From Oscillospiraceae bacterium (GTDB taxonomy: Bacteria > Bacillota > Clostridia > Oscillospirales > UBA929): DNA of 5,328 nucleotides. The position numbers and the translations under genes were made by a program. This document shows positions 1 through 4,797 of the stretch, piece by piece. The stretch covers positions 1-5,328 of the forward strand of contig JAITDM010000116.1 in assembly GCA_031282535.1 (NCBI GenBank). The letters are read 5' to 3'. How positions within the stretch are numbered: position 1 is the stretch's first letter; each line of letters starts with the position of its first letter. The notes below the pieces were generated by a model. The model was not told the origin of the DNA and searched no databases. It saw nothing but the letters and a program-made list of their open reading frames with translations.

Positions 1-86
1 CCACACCTTACGACGGCAAGGCCCAACTCGTAAGCCACGGCGCCCTCGGCGCCGTTTTGTCCGAAACCCTGGCCCTGCTGCCGTGA
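1..86 (+). CDS. C-terminal tail of an unidentified protein (5' end outside window)
   Basis: An open frame (codons starting at position 3) enters from the left edge and stops at TGA 84-86, giving 27 residues that end SETLALLP. Most codons end in G or C, as in the neighbouring genes, and a strong intrinsic terminator begins 17 bp after the stop, which is what a real gene end looks like. The tail is too short to assign a family and no catalytic motif is visible. It converges with the leftward mgtA region. The frame choice rests on codon usage and the terminator; another frame cannot be excluded. Confidence 0.5.
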   Translation, partial: TPYDGKAQLVSHGALGAVLSETLALLP

Positions 87-102
87 CCGCCGAAACCAAA
101 AC

Positions 103-132
103 CGCGGACGTCGAGACCGTCCGCGTTTTGTT
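103..132. terminator. Bidirectional intrinsic terminator between convergent transcripts
   Basis: A perfect 8-bp GC-rich stem (CGCGGACG at 103-110, CGTCCGCG at 118-125) has a 7-nt loop. On the plus strand it is followed by TTTTGTT (126-132) and would end the gene stopping at 86. On the minus strand it is followed by GGTTTTGGTTT, so it can also end leftward transcription from mgtA and from the promoter at 359-387. I see no other terminator between mgtA and this point, so leftward transcripts probably run to here. Confidence 0.85.
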
Positions 133-167
133 CCCCATACAGCCCCCGTTGGCGCCGTCTTTTTGAC

Positions 168-296
168 CTACGTCACTGTTTCATCTTGTACCTCCGGTTT
201 CGATTTGCCCCGGTGGCGACGACGACCCCCTCGGCGACAAGCGCCGTTAGCAGCCTTCGCGCCGTCGCGAAGCAATTTTTGAATCTTGGCGTTCAT
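168..296 (-). CDS. Doubtful small ORF, possibly frameshifted
   Basis: Downstream of mgtA on the same strand, an ATG at 296 (GTG at 299 just before it) follows a purine-rich Shine-Dalgarno-like AAGGGGAG (315-308). The frame starts MNAKIQKLLRDGAKAANGA and then turns Arg/Gly-rich (RRGGRRRHRG) before TAG at 170-168, 42 residues in all. The Arg-rich half looks unnatural. If one base is skipped near 237-245, the other frame continues as LVAEGVVVATGANRNRRYKMKQ (written as two parts: LVAEGVVVATG and ANRNRRYKMKQ) and ends at TGA 175-173. That sequence looks like the wing of a winged-helix domain. So this may be a decayed or frameshifted small gene, or chance. No family is recognised. A strong promoter (359-387) lies about 60 nt upstream, which is the main reason to list it. 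Confidence 0.28.
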   Translation of the reverse strand: MNAKIQKLLRDGAKAANGACRRGGRRRHRGKSKPEVQDETVT

Positions 297-358
297 CACG
301 GCACTCTCTCCCCTTCAAAGATACGGATTTCTCCCTGTTTTCTTTTGCTTTCAGCGCT

Positions 359-387
359 ATTATACGCCCAAAACGCCGGTTCGTCAA
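359..387 (-). promoter_or_regulatory. Leftward sigma-A-type promoter immediately after mgtA
   Basis: On the minus strand TTGACG (387-382) and TATAAT (364-359) are separated by exactly 17 bp, close to the sigma-A consensus. The -35 begins only 14 bp past the mgtA stop codon. Transcription would start near 352 and run to the terminator at 103-125, giving an RNA of about 250 nt that covers the small ORF at 168-296. It could instead make a small non-coding RNA. The spacing and match are seen directly; activity is inferred. Confidence 0.65.
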
Positions 388-400
388 ACCCTCATCCACC

Positions 401-3037
401 TCATAACCACGCGCCGAAGCGGCGGATGTAGAAGCGTTTGATCACTTGGGCGGCGGCGAAGTAGCCGGCGAGGAGAAGGGCGAGCCAGGGGGCGAAGCGG
501 AGCGGCAGCGGAGCCATGTCGAGACCGACCGCGAGGCCGGAGAAACCCACCGCCAGCGGGAGAACGGCGATGACAAAGGTCGACACATAGAGGGCGGCGG
601 AGGGCCGGCTCTGGAGGAAAGGAACCTTTGCGGTGCGGATCATGTGGATCACAAGCACCTGCGACACCGTGCCGAATACAAACCAGCCGCTCTGAAACAG
701 CGGCGCGGCGTCCGCGCCGACCGCCCACCACAGCACGGCGAAACAGAGCAGGTCAAAGACCGAACTGAGCGGTCCCATGACCGCCATGAAGGTGCGGATC
801 GACCTCGTCTCCCACCGGCGCGGCTGCGCAATGTACTCCTTGTCCACGCTGTCGAAAGGAATGCCCATCTGCGAGAAATCGCAGAGCAGATTCTGCGTCA
901 AAATCTGCACGGGCAGCATCGGCAGAAACGGCAGAAAAACACTGGCGGCCACCACCGAAAACATGTTGCCGAAATTGCCGCTGGCGGCCATCTTGATGTA
1001 TTTTATGATGTTGCCGAAGGTGCGGCGGCCCTGGATGACACCCTCCTCCAGCACCATGAGATCCTTCTTCAGCAGGATGATGTCGGCCGTCTCCTTCGCG
1101 ATGTCCACGGCGCTGTCCACCGAGAGACCGACGTCCGCCTGGCGCAGAGGCGGCGCGTCGTTGATGCCGTCGCCCATGTACCCCACCGTGTGGCCCTCGG
1201 CCTGAAACGCCGCCACGACGCGCTCCTTCTGGGTGGGCGAAAGTTTGGCAAACAGATCGCACCGCCCCGACGCCGCCCGCAGCGCGGCGTCGTCCATCGC
1301 CGCCACGTCGGCGCCCGTCAGCACCGTGCCCACGTCCACGCCCACCTTGCGGCACACCTTGACCGCGACGCCCGCGCTGTCCCCGGTCAGCACCACCGTG
1401 CGGACGCCGTGCGCCCGCAGCGCGGCGATGGCGGCCCCGGCGCTCTCCTTGGGCGGATCGAGAAAACCCACGAAACCGAGGAGCACCATGTCCCGCTCGT
1501 CGGCCACACCGAAGGTCCCGCTGCCGGGCACCTCGTTTTTCTGGGCCACGGCGAGCATCCGAAGCCCGTCGGCGTTGTGCGCCTCGTAGAGGGAAAGCGC
1601 GTGCCGGCGGGTCTCCGCGTCCAGGGGGCGCACCGCCCCGTCCATCTCCACAAAGGCGCAGAGGGACAGCAGTTCCTCGACGGCGCCCTTGGTGATGAGC
1701 TGGCGCTTTCCGCTTTTGTCCTCCAGCACGACGCTCATCCGCCGCCGGGCGAAGTCAAACGGGATCTCGTCGACGCGGGTATAGACCGCCGGCAGGTCCG
1801 AGAGACCGGCCTGCTCGGCGCGGCGGATGATCGCGAGGTCGATGAGGTTTTTGAGCCCCGTCTGAAAGCGGCTGTTCAGATAGGCGTGGCGCAGCACGCG
1901 CGCGTCGTCCTCCCCGTGCAGATTCATATAGACTTCCAAAACGATCCGGTCCTCGGTCAGCGTCCCCGTCTTGTCCGTACACAGGACGTCCATCTCTCCA
2001 AAGGTCTGGATCGCGCCCAGCGTCTTCACGACGACGTCCTGTTTTGACAGCGAGACGGCGCCCTTCGCCAGCGTCGAGGTCATGATGACGGGCAGCATCT
2101 CCGGCGTCAGCCCCACCGCGACGGTGACGGCGAAGAGCAGCGCGCTCACCCAGTCCCCTTTCAGCAGACCGTTCACGAGAAAGACGACGGGAACGATCAG
2201 CATCATCCACCGCAGCAGCAGCCGGCTCACCGCGTCCACACCGCGCTCGAAGCTGTTCTTTGCCCGGTCGCCGGAGAGGGACAGGGCCAGGGAGCCGAGA
2301 TAGGCGTCGCCGCCGGTGGCCAGCACGACGCCGGTGGCGCTGCCGCTGACGATGTTGGAGCCCATGAAACCGACGTTCGGCAGATCCGTCGGCGCGCTGC
2401 CGGCGTCCGGCGCGGCGTCGCTGAATTTCTCCACGGGGTTCGACTCCCCGGTCAGGGCGGCCTGGGCGACAAACGTGTCCTTGGTGGACAAAAACCGGAT
2501 GTCCGCGGGCAGCATATCCCCGGCGGAGAGCCGCACGACGTCGCCGGGCACGACGCAGTCGATCGGGATCTCGACCCACTGCCCGTCGCGCCGGACGTCG
2601 GCCCGGTTGGAGATCATCTTGGACAGGGACTCGGCGGCGGTGTGGGAGCGCTGGCTCTGCACAAACGCGACGAGGCTCGACACGACGATCAGATACAAAA
2701 GGATGCACATGGTGAAATAATCGGGCGCGGACGAGGCGATGACGTCGGTGAAAAACGTGATGACGGCGATGACGAGGAGCACCATGTTGAAGGGGTTGAC
2801 CGTGGCCTCCCGCAGCCGGTGCAGGACCGTGTGGCGGGCCCCGGTGGTGATGCGGTTTTCGCCGTACTCGTCGAGGCGCGCCTCCGCCTGCGCACCCGTC
2901 AGCCCCTCCGGGGTTCCCTCCAGCGCCGTAAGCAGCGCGTCGAGCGGCTGCGCGGCCCAGGCGCGGAGTTTGTCCTCGCTTACGCGCTGGTTTTGCAGGC
3001 GCCGCTTCTGTGCGGCCGTCTTTCGAAACAGAAACAT
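401..3037 (-). CDS. mgtA: Magnesium-importing P-type ATPase (MgtA/MgtB type, P3B)
   Basis: This is a membrane pump that uses ATP to bring Mg2+ into the cell. The 878-residue length is close to E. coli MgtA (about 900). Every P-type ATPase landmark is present in order: actuator motif TGES (196-199), the TM4 ion-site motif PEMLP (312-316), the phosphorylation motif DKTGTLT with acceptor D355, the nucleotide-binding KGA near 450, TGDS (551-554) and the hinge GDGINDAPP (622-630). The C-terminal membrane part carries NLLCDFSQMGIPFDSVD (716-732), which marks the Mg2+ P3B group rather than Ca2+ or heavy-metal pumps. Membrane segments lie near 82-100, 106-126, 273-293, 297-321 and in a cluster from about 685 to 868, fitting ten helices. 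The ATG at 3037 is preceded by GGGAAAGGA. Expression is probably set by the promoter at 3444-3472 and the attenuator-like leader. There is no terminator directly after the stop. No damage or missing residue is seen. Confidence 0.97.
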   Translation of the reverse strand: MFLFRKTAAQKRRLQNQRVSEDKLRAWAAQPLDALLTALEGTPEGLTGAQAEARLDEYGENRITTGARHTVLHRLREATVNPFNMVLLVIAVITFFTDVIASSAPDYFTMCILLYLIVVSSLVAFVQSQRSHTAAESLSKMISNRADVRRDGQWVEIPIDCVVPGDVVRLSAGDMLPADIRFLSTKDTFVAQAALTGESNPVEKFSDAAPDAGSAPTDLPNVGFMGSNIVSGSATGVVLATGGDAYLGSLALSLSGDRAKNSFERGVDAVSRLLLRWMMLIVPVVFLVNGLLKGDWVSALLFAVTVAVGLTPEMLPVIMTSTLAKGAVSLSKQDVVVKTLGAIQTFGEMDVLCTDKTGTLTEDRIVLEVYMNLHGEDDARVLRHAYLNSRFQTGLKNLIDLAIIRRAEQAGLSDLPAVYTRVDEIPFDFARRRMSVVLEDKSGKRQLITKGAVEELLSLCAFVEMDGAVRPLDAETRRHALSLYEAHNADGLRMLAVAQKNEVPGSGTFGVADERDMVLLGFVGFLDPPKESAGAAIAALRAHGVRTVVLTGDSAGVAVKVCRKVGVDVGTVLTGADVAAMDDAALRAASGRCDLFAKLSPTQKERVVAAFQAEGHTVGYMGDGINDAPPLRQADVGLSVDSAVDIAKETADIILLKKDLMVLEEGVIQGRRTFGNIIKYIKMAASGNFGNMFSVVAASVFLPFLPMLPVQILTQNLLCDFSQMGIPFDSVDKEYIAQPRRWETRSIRTFMAVMGPLSSVFDLLCFAVLWWAVGADAAPLFQSGWFVFGTVSQVLVIHMIRTAKVPFLQSRPSAALYVSTFVIAVLPLAVGFSGLAVGLDMAPLPLRFAPWLALLLAGYFAAAQVIKRFYIRRFGAWL

Positions 3038-3047
3038 CGGGGATCCA

Positions 3048-3056
3048 TCCTTTCCC
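3048..3056 (-). promoter_or_regulatory. mgtA ribosome binding site
   Basis: The purine run GGGAAAGGA (3056-3048) sits 10 nt upstream of the ATG at 3037 and supports that start. An overlapping ATG at 3048-3046 is out of frame with mgtA. A 6-bp GC hairpin (3077-3082 with 3066-3071, loop UCACG) lies just upstream, so access to this site may also depend on RNA folding. Confidence 0.7.
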
Positions 3057-3122
3057 TGTCAAATGCGCCGGCGTGACCGGCGTGTGGGGGAGGGATCCCG
3101 CGGCGCGGCGTCAAAAGGCCGC

Positions 3123-3148
3123 AAAAAAGCCGCCTCCCGGGAGACGGC
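3123..3148 (-). terminator. Intrinsic terminator inside the mgtA 5' leader
   Basis: On the minus strand the arms GCCGUCUC (3148-3141) and GAGGCGGC (3136-3129) pair over 8 bp, with one U-G wobble and a CCGG loop, and are followed at once by six U (3128-3123). It lies 85 nt before the mgtA ATG and downstream of the mgtA promoter, in the position of an attenuator. If it always worked, mgtA would have no obvious promoter of its own, so conditional read-through is the likely design. A less likely reading is that it ends a separate small RNA of about 315 nt. Confidence 0.88.
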
Positions 3149-3175
3149 AGACAAAACGCGGCAGGCCGCTGTCCA

Positions 3176-3364
3176 TCATGCGTGGGCGCCCCTCGTCACG
3201 CCGGCCGGGTACGCCGGAACACGGGGCGACGACAGGTGCCCAACATGACTGACAACGACGCCGGTCCCAGGGCTCCGCGAGAGGGGCCCTGTCGTCTGCC
3301 GGCCGATGACGCCGCCCGCGCGAAATCCCGCGCTGTCCAGCGGACTTCGAGGTTTGCCTTCCAT
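3176..3364 (-). CDS. Possible 62-residue leader peptide in the mgtA leader (doubtful)
   Basis: An ATG at 3364 follows AGAAGGG (3380-3374) at a 9-nt spacing and opens a 62-codon frame ending at TGA 3178-3176, 27 nt before the terminator hairpin. The product begins MEGKPRSPLD and contains seven prolines, including a late cluster (SPRVPAYPAG). It overlaps both the antiterminator arm (codons 22-25) and its competitor, so ribosomes on it would change the leader fold. Enteric mgtA leaders also carry a proline-rich peptide (MgtL, starting MEPDPTPLP) that couples translation to transcription. The resemblance is short and GC-rich DNA produces such frames by chance, so this is only a possibility. Confidence 0.22.
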   Translation of the reverse strand: MEGKPRSPLDSAGFRAGGVIGRQTTGPLSRSPGTGVVVSHVGHLSSPRVPAYPAGVTRGAHA

Positions 3365-3443
3365 CTCGTCACACCCTTCTCACGCGGCGCGCTCTCCACG
3401 CGCCGCTCTCTCACCCCCGCCCAAAGCGGGGGCCTCTGCCTAC

Positions 3444-3472
3444 ATTGTACCACCGCCCGCCCCCCATTGCAA
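3444..3472 (-). promoter_or_regulatory. mgtA promoter
   Basis: On the minus strand TTGCAA (3472-3467) and TACAAT (3449-3444) are separated by exactly 17 bp of G-rich sequence. Start of transcription is expected near 3437. The -35 lies 18 bp after the repressor stop codon, with no clear terminator between, so some read-through from the repressor gene into the mgtA leader is also possible. Confidence 0.75.
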
Positions 3473-3490
3473 GCCGCGGGAGGGACATTT

Positions 3491-4513
3491 TCAGCCTCGC
3501 TGTATCGCCCGTGCGGACGCGCGCACGATCAGCCTGGGCTTGTACAGATAGCCCTGGCCGCTTTGCTCGCCGGTCTTGATCATTTCGAGCAGCAGCGCGA
3601 CGGCTTTTTCGCCCAGTTTCTGTTTCGGGTGACTGACGGAGGTCAGCGGCACTTCGCAGCGCTCCGCAAGACTGCTGTCGTCAATGCCGACCACGGAGAG
3701 GTCGTCCGGTACGCGAACGCCCTCTTTTTTACAGAAATCCAAGAGCTCAACCGCCACTTTGTCGTTGTAACACATCACGGCCGTAGAGGTCGACAACATC
3801 GCCTTCACACGCTCTTTCGAGAGCGTGAAAAGCGAATCCAACTCCCCGGTCGAAAACCACAGCACGCGTTCCTCCGGGATGGGCAGTCCATGCGCGATCA
3901 GGCACTCGACAAACCCTTTGTAACGCAGCTGGCCCTGATAGTCGTCAAACACCAGCAGCGCCGACACATGCGTGTGGCCCAACGAAATCAGGTGTTCGGC
4001 GGCGCATCTCCCGGCCTCTTTGTCGTCCATGGCAATGAGTGGAAAATCCAATTGCGGATATTTTGCATTGAAGAAAATCAGCGGTATGCCGCGCGCGTGA
4101 ATTTCTTCATAGAGCGCCGCGTTCGGATTGGGCAGTCCGCTTTTGCTCGGTTCGACGATCAAGCCGTCTATGTCCTGCGCAAGCATGGCCTGAAGCGCCC
4201 TCGTCTCCTCGGCCACGTGATTGTGCGTTGCGGTGAGTTGCATCGCCACGTTATTTTTTGCCAATTCGCGCTCGATCCCGGTCACGATGCTCGGGAAAAT
4301 GTAATCGCTGAAATACGTGGCGATCACGCCGACAGTCGGGATCGATTTCGCCTTTTCGTGCTTGGTGGTCTGTACAAACGTACCGCTTCCGTGCTTTTTC
4401 GTCAGGATGTTCTGTCGCTCCAAGACGGCCAGCGCCTGCCGCACCGTCTGCCGGCTTACGTGGTGTATCTCGCAAAGCTCTGTCTCGGAATAGAATTTCT
4501 CCCCCGCCGTCAA
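3491..4513 (-). CDS. AraR-like GntR/LacI-type sugar repressor, N-terminus interrupted by in-frame TGA
   Basis: This is a sugar-responsive DNA-binding repressor. From TTG 4513 the frame gives 340 residues: helix-turn-helix with SRQTVRQAL (20-28), the wing GSGTFV (42-47), then a LacI-type sugar-binding domain from about residue 58. Phrases such as SDYIFPSI, DGLIVEP, AEHLISLGHTH, CYNDKVAVELLD, LSVVGIDDS and LTSVSHPK closely follow Bacillus AraR as I remember it. The same frame extends upstream to a far better start, ATG 4576, with AAAGGAGG before it. The 14 codons there (MNNYKYRTIVEWAK) are the expected first helix of a GntR domain, but a TGA follows at 4534-4532. A 361-residue protein would need read-through or an ancestral sense codon. 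From TTG 4513, weak AGAGG support exists, but helix 1 would be lost. It may be a fresh pseudogene, a sequence error, or restarted translation. TGA ends other genes here, so the code itself is normal. It is divergent from the sugar-binding gene it probably controls; arabinose as effector is inferred. Confidence 0.85.
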   Translation of the reverse strand: MTAGEKFYSETELCEIHHVSRQTVRQALAVLERQNILTKKHGSGTFVQTTKHEKAKSIPTVGVIATYFSDYIFPSIVTGIERELAKNNVAMQLTATHNHVAEETRALQAMLAQDIDGLIVEPSKSGLPNPNAALYEEIHARGIPLIFFNAKYPQLDFPLIAMDDKEAGRCAAEHLISLGHTHVSALLVFDDYQGQLRYKGFVECLIAHGLPIPEERVLWFSTGELDSLFTLSKERVKAMLSTSTAVMCYNDKVAVELLDFCKKEGVRVPDDLSVVGIDDSSLAERCEVPLTSVSHPKQKLGEKAVALLLEMIKTGEQSGQGYLYKPRLIVRASARAIQRG

Positions 4514-4531
4514 GCCGTTTTCCTCTATATA

Positions 4532-4576
4532 TCACTTGGCCCACTCGACGATGGTCCGATATTTGTAATTGTTCAT
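4532..4576 (-). other. Severed 5' end of the AraR-like gene (14 codons then TGA)
   Basis: The ATG at 4576 begins MNNYKYRTIVEWAK and stops at TGA 4534-4532. The frame is the same on both sides of the TGA: the next codons read YIEENGL and run straight into the repressor. The lesion is therefore a nonsense codon, not a frameshift. The joined sequence (YRTIVEWAK-x-YIEENGLTAGEKFYSE) fits the start of GntR winged-helix domains. A single base change from AGA, CGA, GGA, TCA or TTA would make this TGA. Confidence 0.8.
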
Positions 4577-4580
4577 ACTG

Positions 4581-4588
4581 CCTCCTTT
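4581..4588 (-). promoter_or_regulatory. Strong Shine-Dalgarno fixing the repressor start at 4576
   Basis: AAAGGAGG (4588-4581) is near-perfect and ends 4 nt before ATG 4576, much stronger than the AGAGG (4526-4522) ahead of TTG 4513. It shows that the ATG upstream of the in-frame TGA is, or recently was, the genuine start. Confidence 0.8.
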
Positions 4589-4621
4589 GGAGAGGGCCTC
4601 CCTTGAAAATATCATGTATTT

Positions 4622-4650
4622 ATTATAAACACGAAGGCGACACTTGTCAA
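4622..4650 (-). promoter_or_regulatory. Repressor-gene promoter, perfect sigma-A consensus
   Basis: On the minus strand TTGACA (4650-4645) and TATAAT (4627-4622) are both perfect, with a 17-bp spacer. Transcription should start near 4615, leaving an untranslated leader of about 39 nt. The AT-rich block 4651-4690 upstream could serve as an UP element for both divergent promoters. An imperfect inverted repeat overlaps the -35, which suggests autoregulation. Confidence 0.88.
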
Positions 4651-4657
4651 GACAAAT
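4642..4657. promoter_or_regulatory. Possible second operator over the repressor promoter -35
   Basis: The 16-mer ACTTGTCAAGACAAAT is an imperfect inverted repeat (arms TTGTC and GACAA around AA) covering the -35. Read on the minus strand it matches 11 of 16 positions of the AraR-type palindrome ATTTGTACGTACAAAT as I recall it. It is centred 65 bp, about six helical turns, from the perfect palindrome at 4707-4722, which would suit looping or cooperative binding. The match is moderate. Confidence 0.4.
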
Positions 4658-4703
4658 TTAAAAATATTTCTCAACTTGTATCAAAAATACTTGGCTTGTC
4701 TGC

Positions 4704-4732
4704 TTGACTTATACGTATAAGTGTATTACAAT
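4704..4732 (+). promoter_or_regulatory. Promoter of the sugar-binding lipoprotein operon
   Basis: TTGACT (4704-4709) and TACAAT (4727-4732) are separated by 17 bp. Transcription should start near 4739, about 59 nt before the ATG at 4798. The spacer contains a perfect palindrome (4707-4722), so a bound repressor would block RNA polymerase directly. Confidence 0.85.
4707..4722. promoter_or_regulatory. Perfect 16-bp palindromic operator in the promoter spacer
   Basis: ACTTATACGTATAAGT is identical to its reverse complement and is centred between 4714 and 4715, overlapping the end of the -35 and most of the spacer. The core TACGTA and half-site ACTTATAC resemble the AraR half-site ATTTGTAC (6 of 8). 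With an AraR-like gene divergently adjacent, this is very probably its binding site, repressing the transport operon when no sugar is present. Confidence 0.75.
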
Positions 4733-4781
4733 GAGCTCGACGGGTTTAACAGGAGCCCAAAACGGAAATCTAAAATCATTT

Positions 4782-4789
4782 AGGAGGAG
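4782..4789 (+). promoter_or_regulatory. Ribosome binding site of the sugar-binding lipoprotein
   Basis: AGGAGGAG (4782-4789) lies 8 nt before ATG 4798 and fixes that start. Confidence 0.85.
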
Positions 4790-4797
4790 TAAAAGCT

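Larger units (their letters stand above)
3123..3437 (-). promoter_or_regulatory. Structured mgtA leader: candidate riboswitch or attenuator of unknown class
   Basis: Between the predicted start of transcription (about 3437) and the terminator lie about 300 nt of GC-rich RNA with strong local helices. Hairpin one pairs CCCCCGC and GCGGGGG (3432-3426 with 3420-3414). Hairpin two pairs GCGGCGCG and CGCGCCGC (3406-3399 with 3391-3384). Further down, GACGACAGG (3296-3288) pairs perfectly with CCUGUCGUC (3236-3228). The overlapping segment CGGCAGACGA (3301-3292) can instead pair over 10 bp, one G-U, with UUGUCUGCCG (3154-3145), which takes the first four bases of the terminator's 5' arm. These two pairings exclude each other, as in an antiterminator and anti-antiterminator. 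The M-box signatures expected for a Mg2+ riboswitch are absent, as is the T-box sequence AGGGUGGNACCGCG. The pairings are seen; ligand sensing is inferred. Confidence 0.6.

Noticed and set aside
446..2047. Long open frame of 533 codons on the plus strand
   Set aside because: It lies wholly antisense to mgtA. The product is rich in His, Arg and Glu with no domain pattern, as expected for the reverse of a GC-rich gene.
3157..3410. T-box leader
   Set aside because: AGAGAG (3412-3407 region) and CCGCG just before the terminator recall T-box parts, but the required UGGN bulge within AGGGUGGNACCGCG is missing, stem I does not form, and mgtA is not a usual T-box target.
3123..3437. M-box (ykoK) Mg2+ riboswitch in the mgtA leader
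   Set aside because: It is the expected element for this gene, but none of the conserved M-box blocks could be found on the minus strand, and the leader is longer than the usual aptamer.
3123..3437. RNase P RNA, tmRNA, SRP RNA or 6S RNA
   Set aside because: Length and promoter-terminator layout would allow one, but signature sequences such as GAGGAAAGUCCGGGC, the tmRNA tag frame or the SRP tetraloop region are absent.
4532..4534. UGA recoded as tryptophan, glycine or selenocysteine
   Set aside because: mgtA, the repressor and the gene ending at 86 all use TGA as a stop, tryptophans in the window are TGG, and the position in GntR domains does not call for selenocysteine.
3182..4606. 474-codon open frame on the plus strand
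   Set aside because: It is antisense to the AraR-like gene and the mgtA leader, with no ribosome binding site and no recognisable motif; it exists because the opposite strand is coding.
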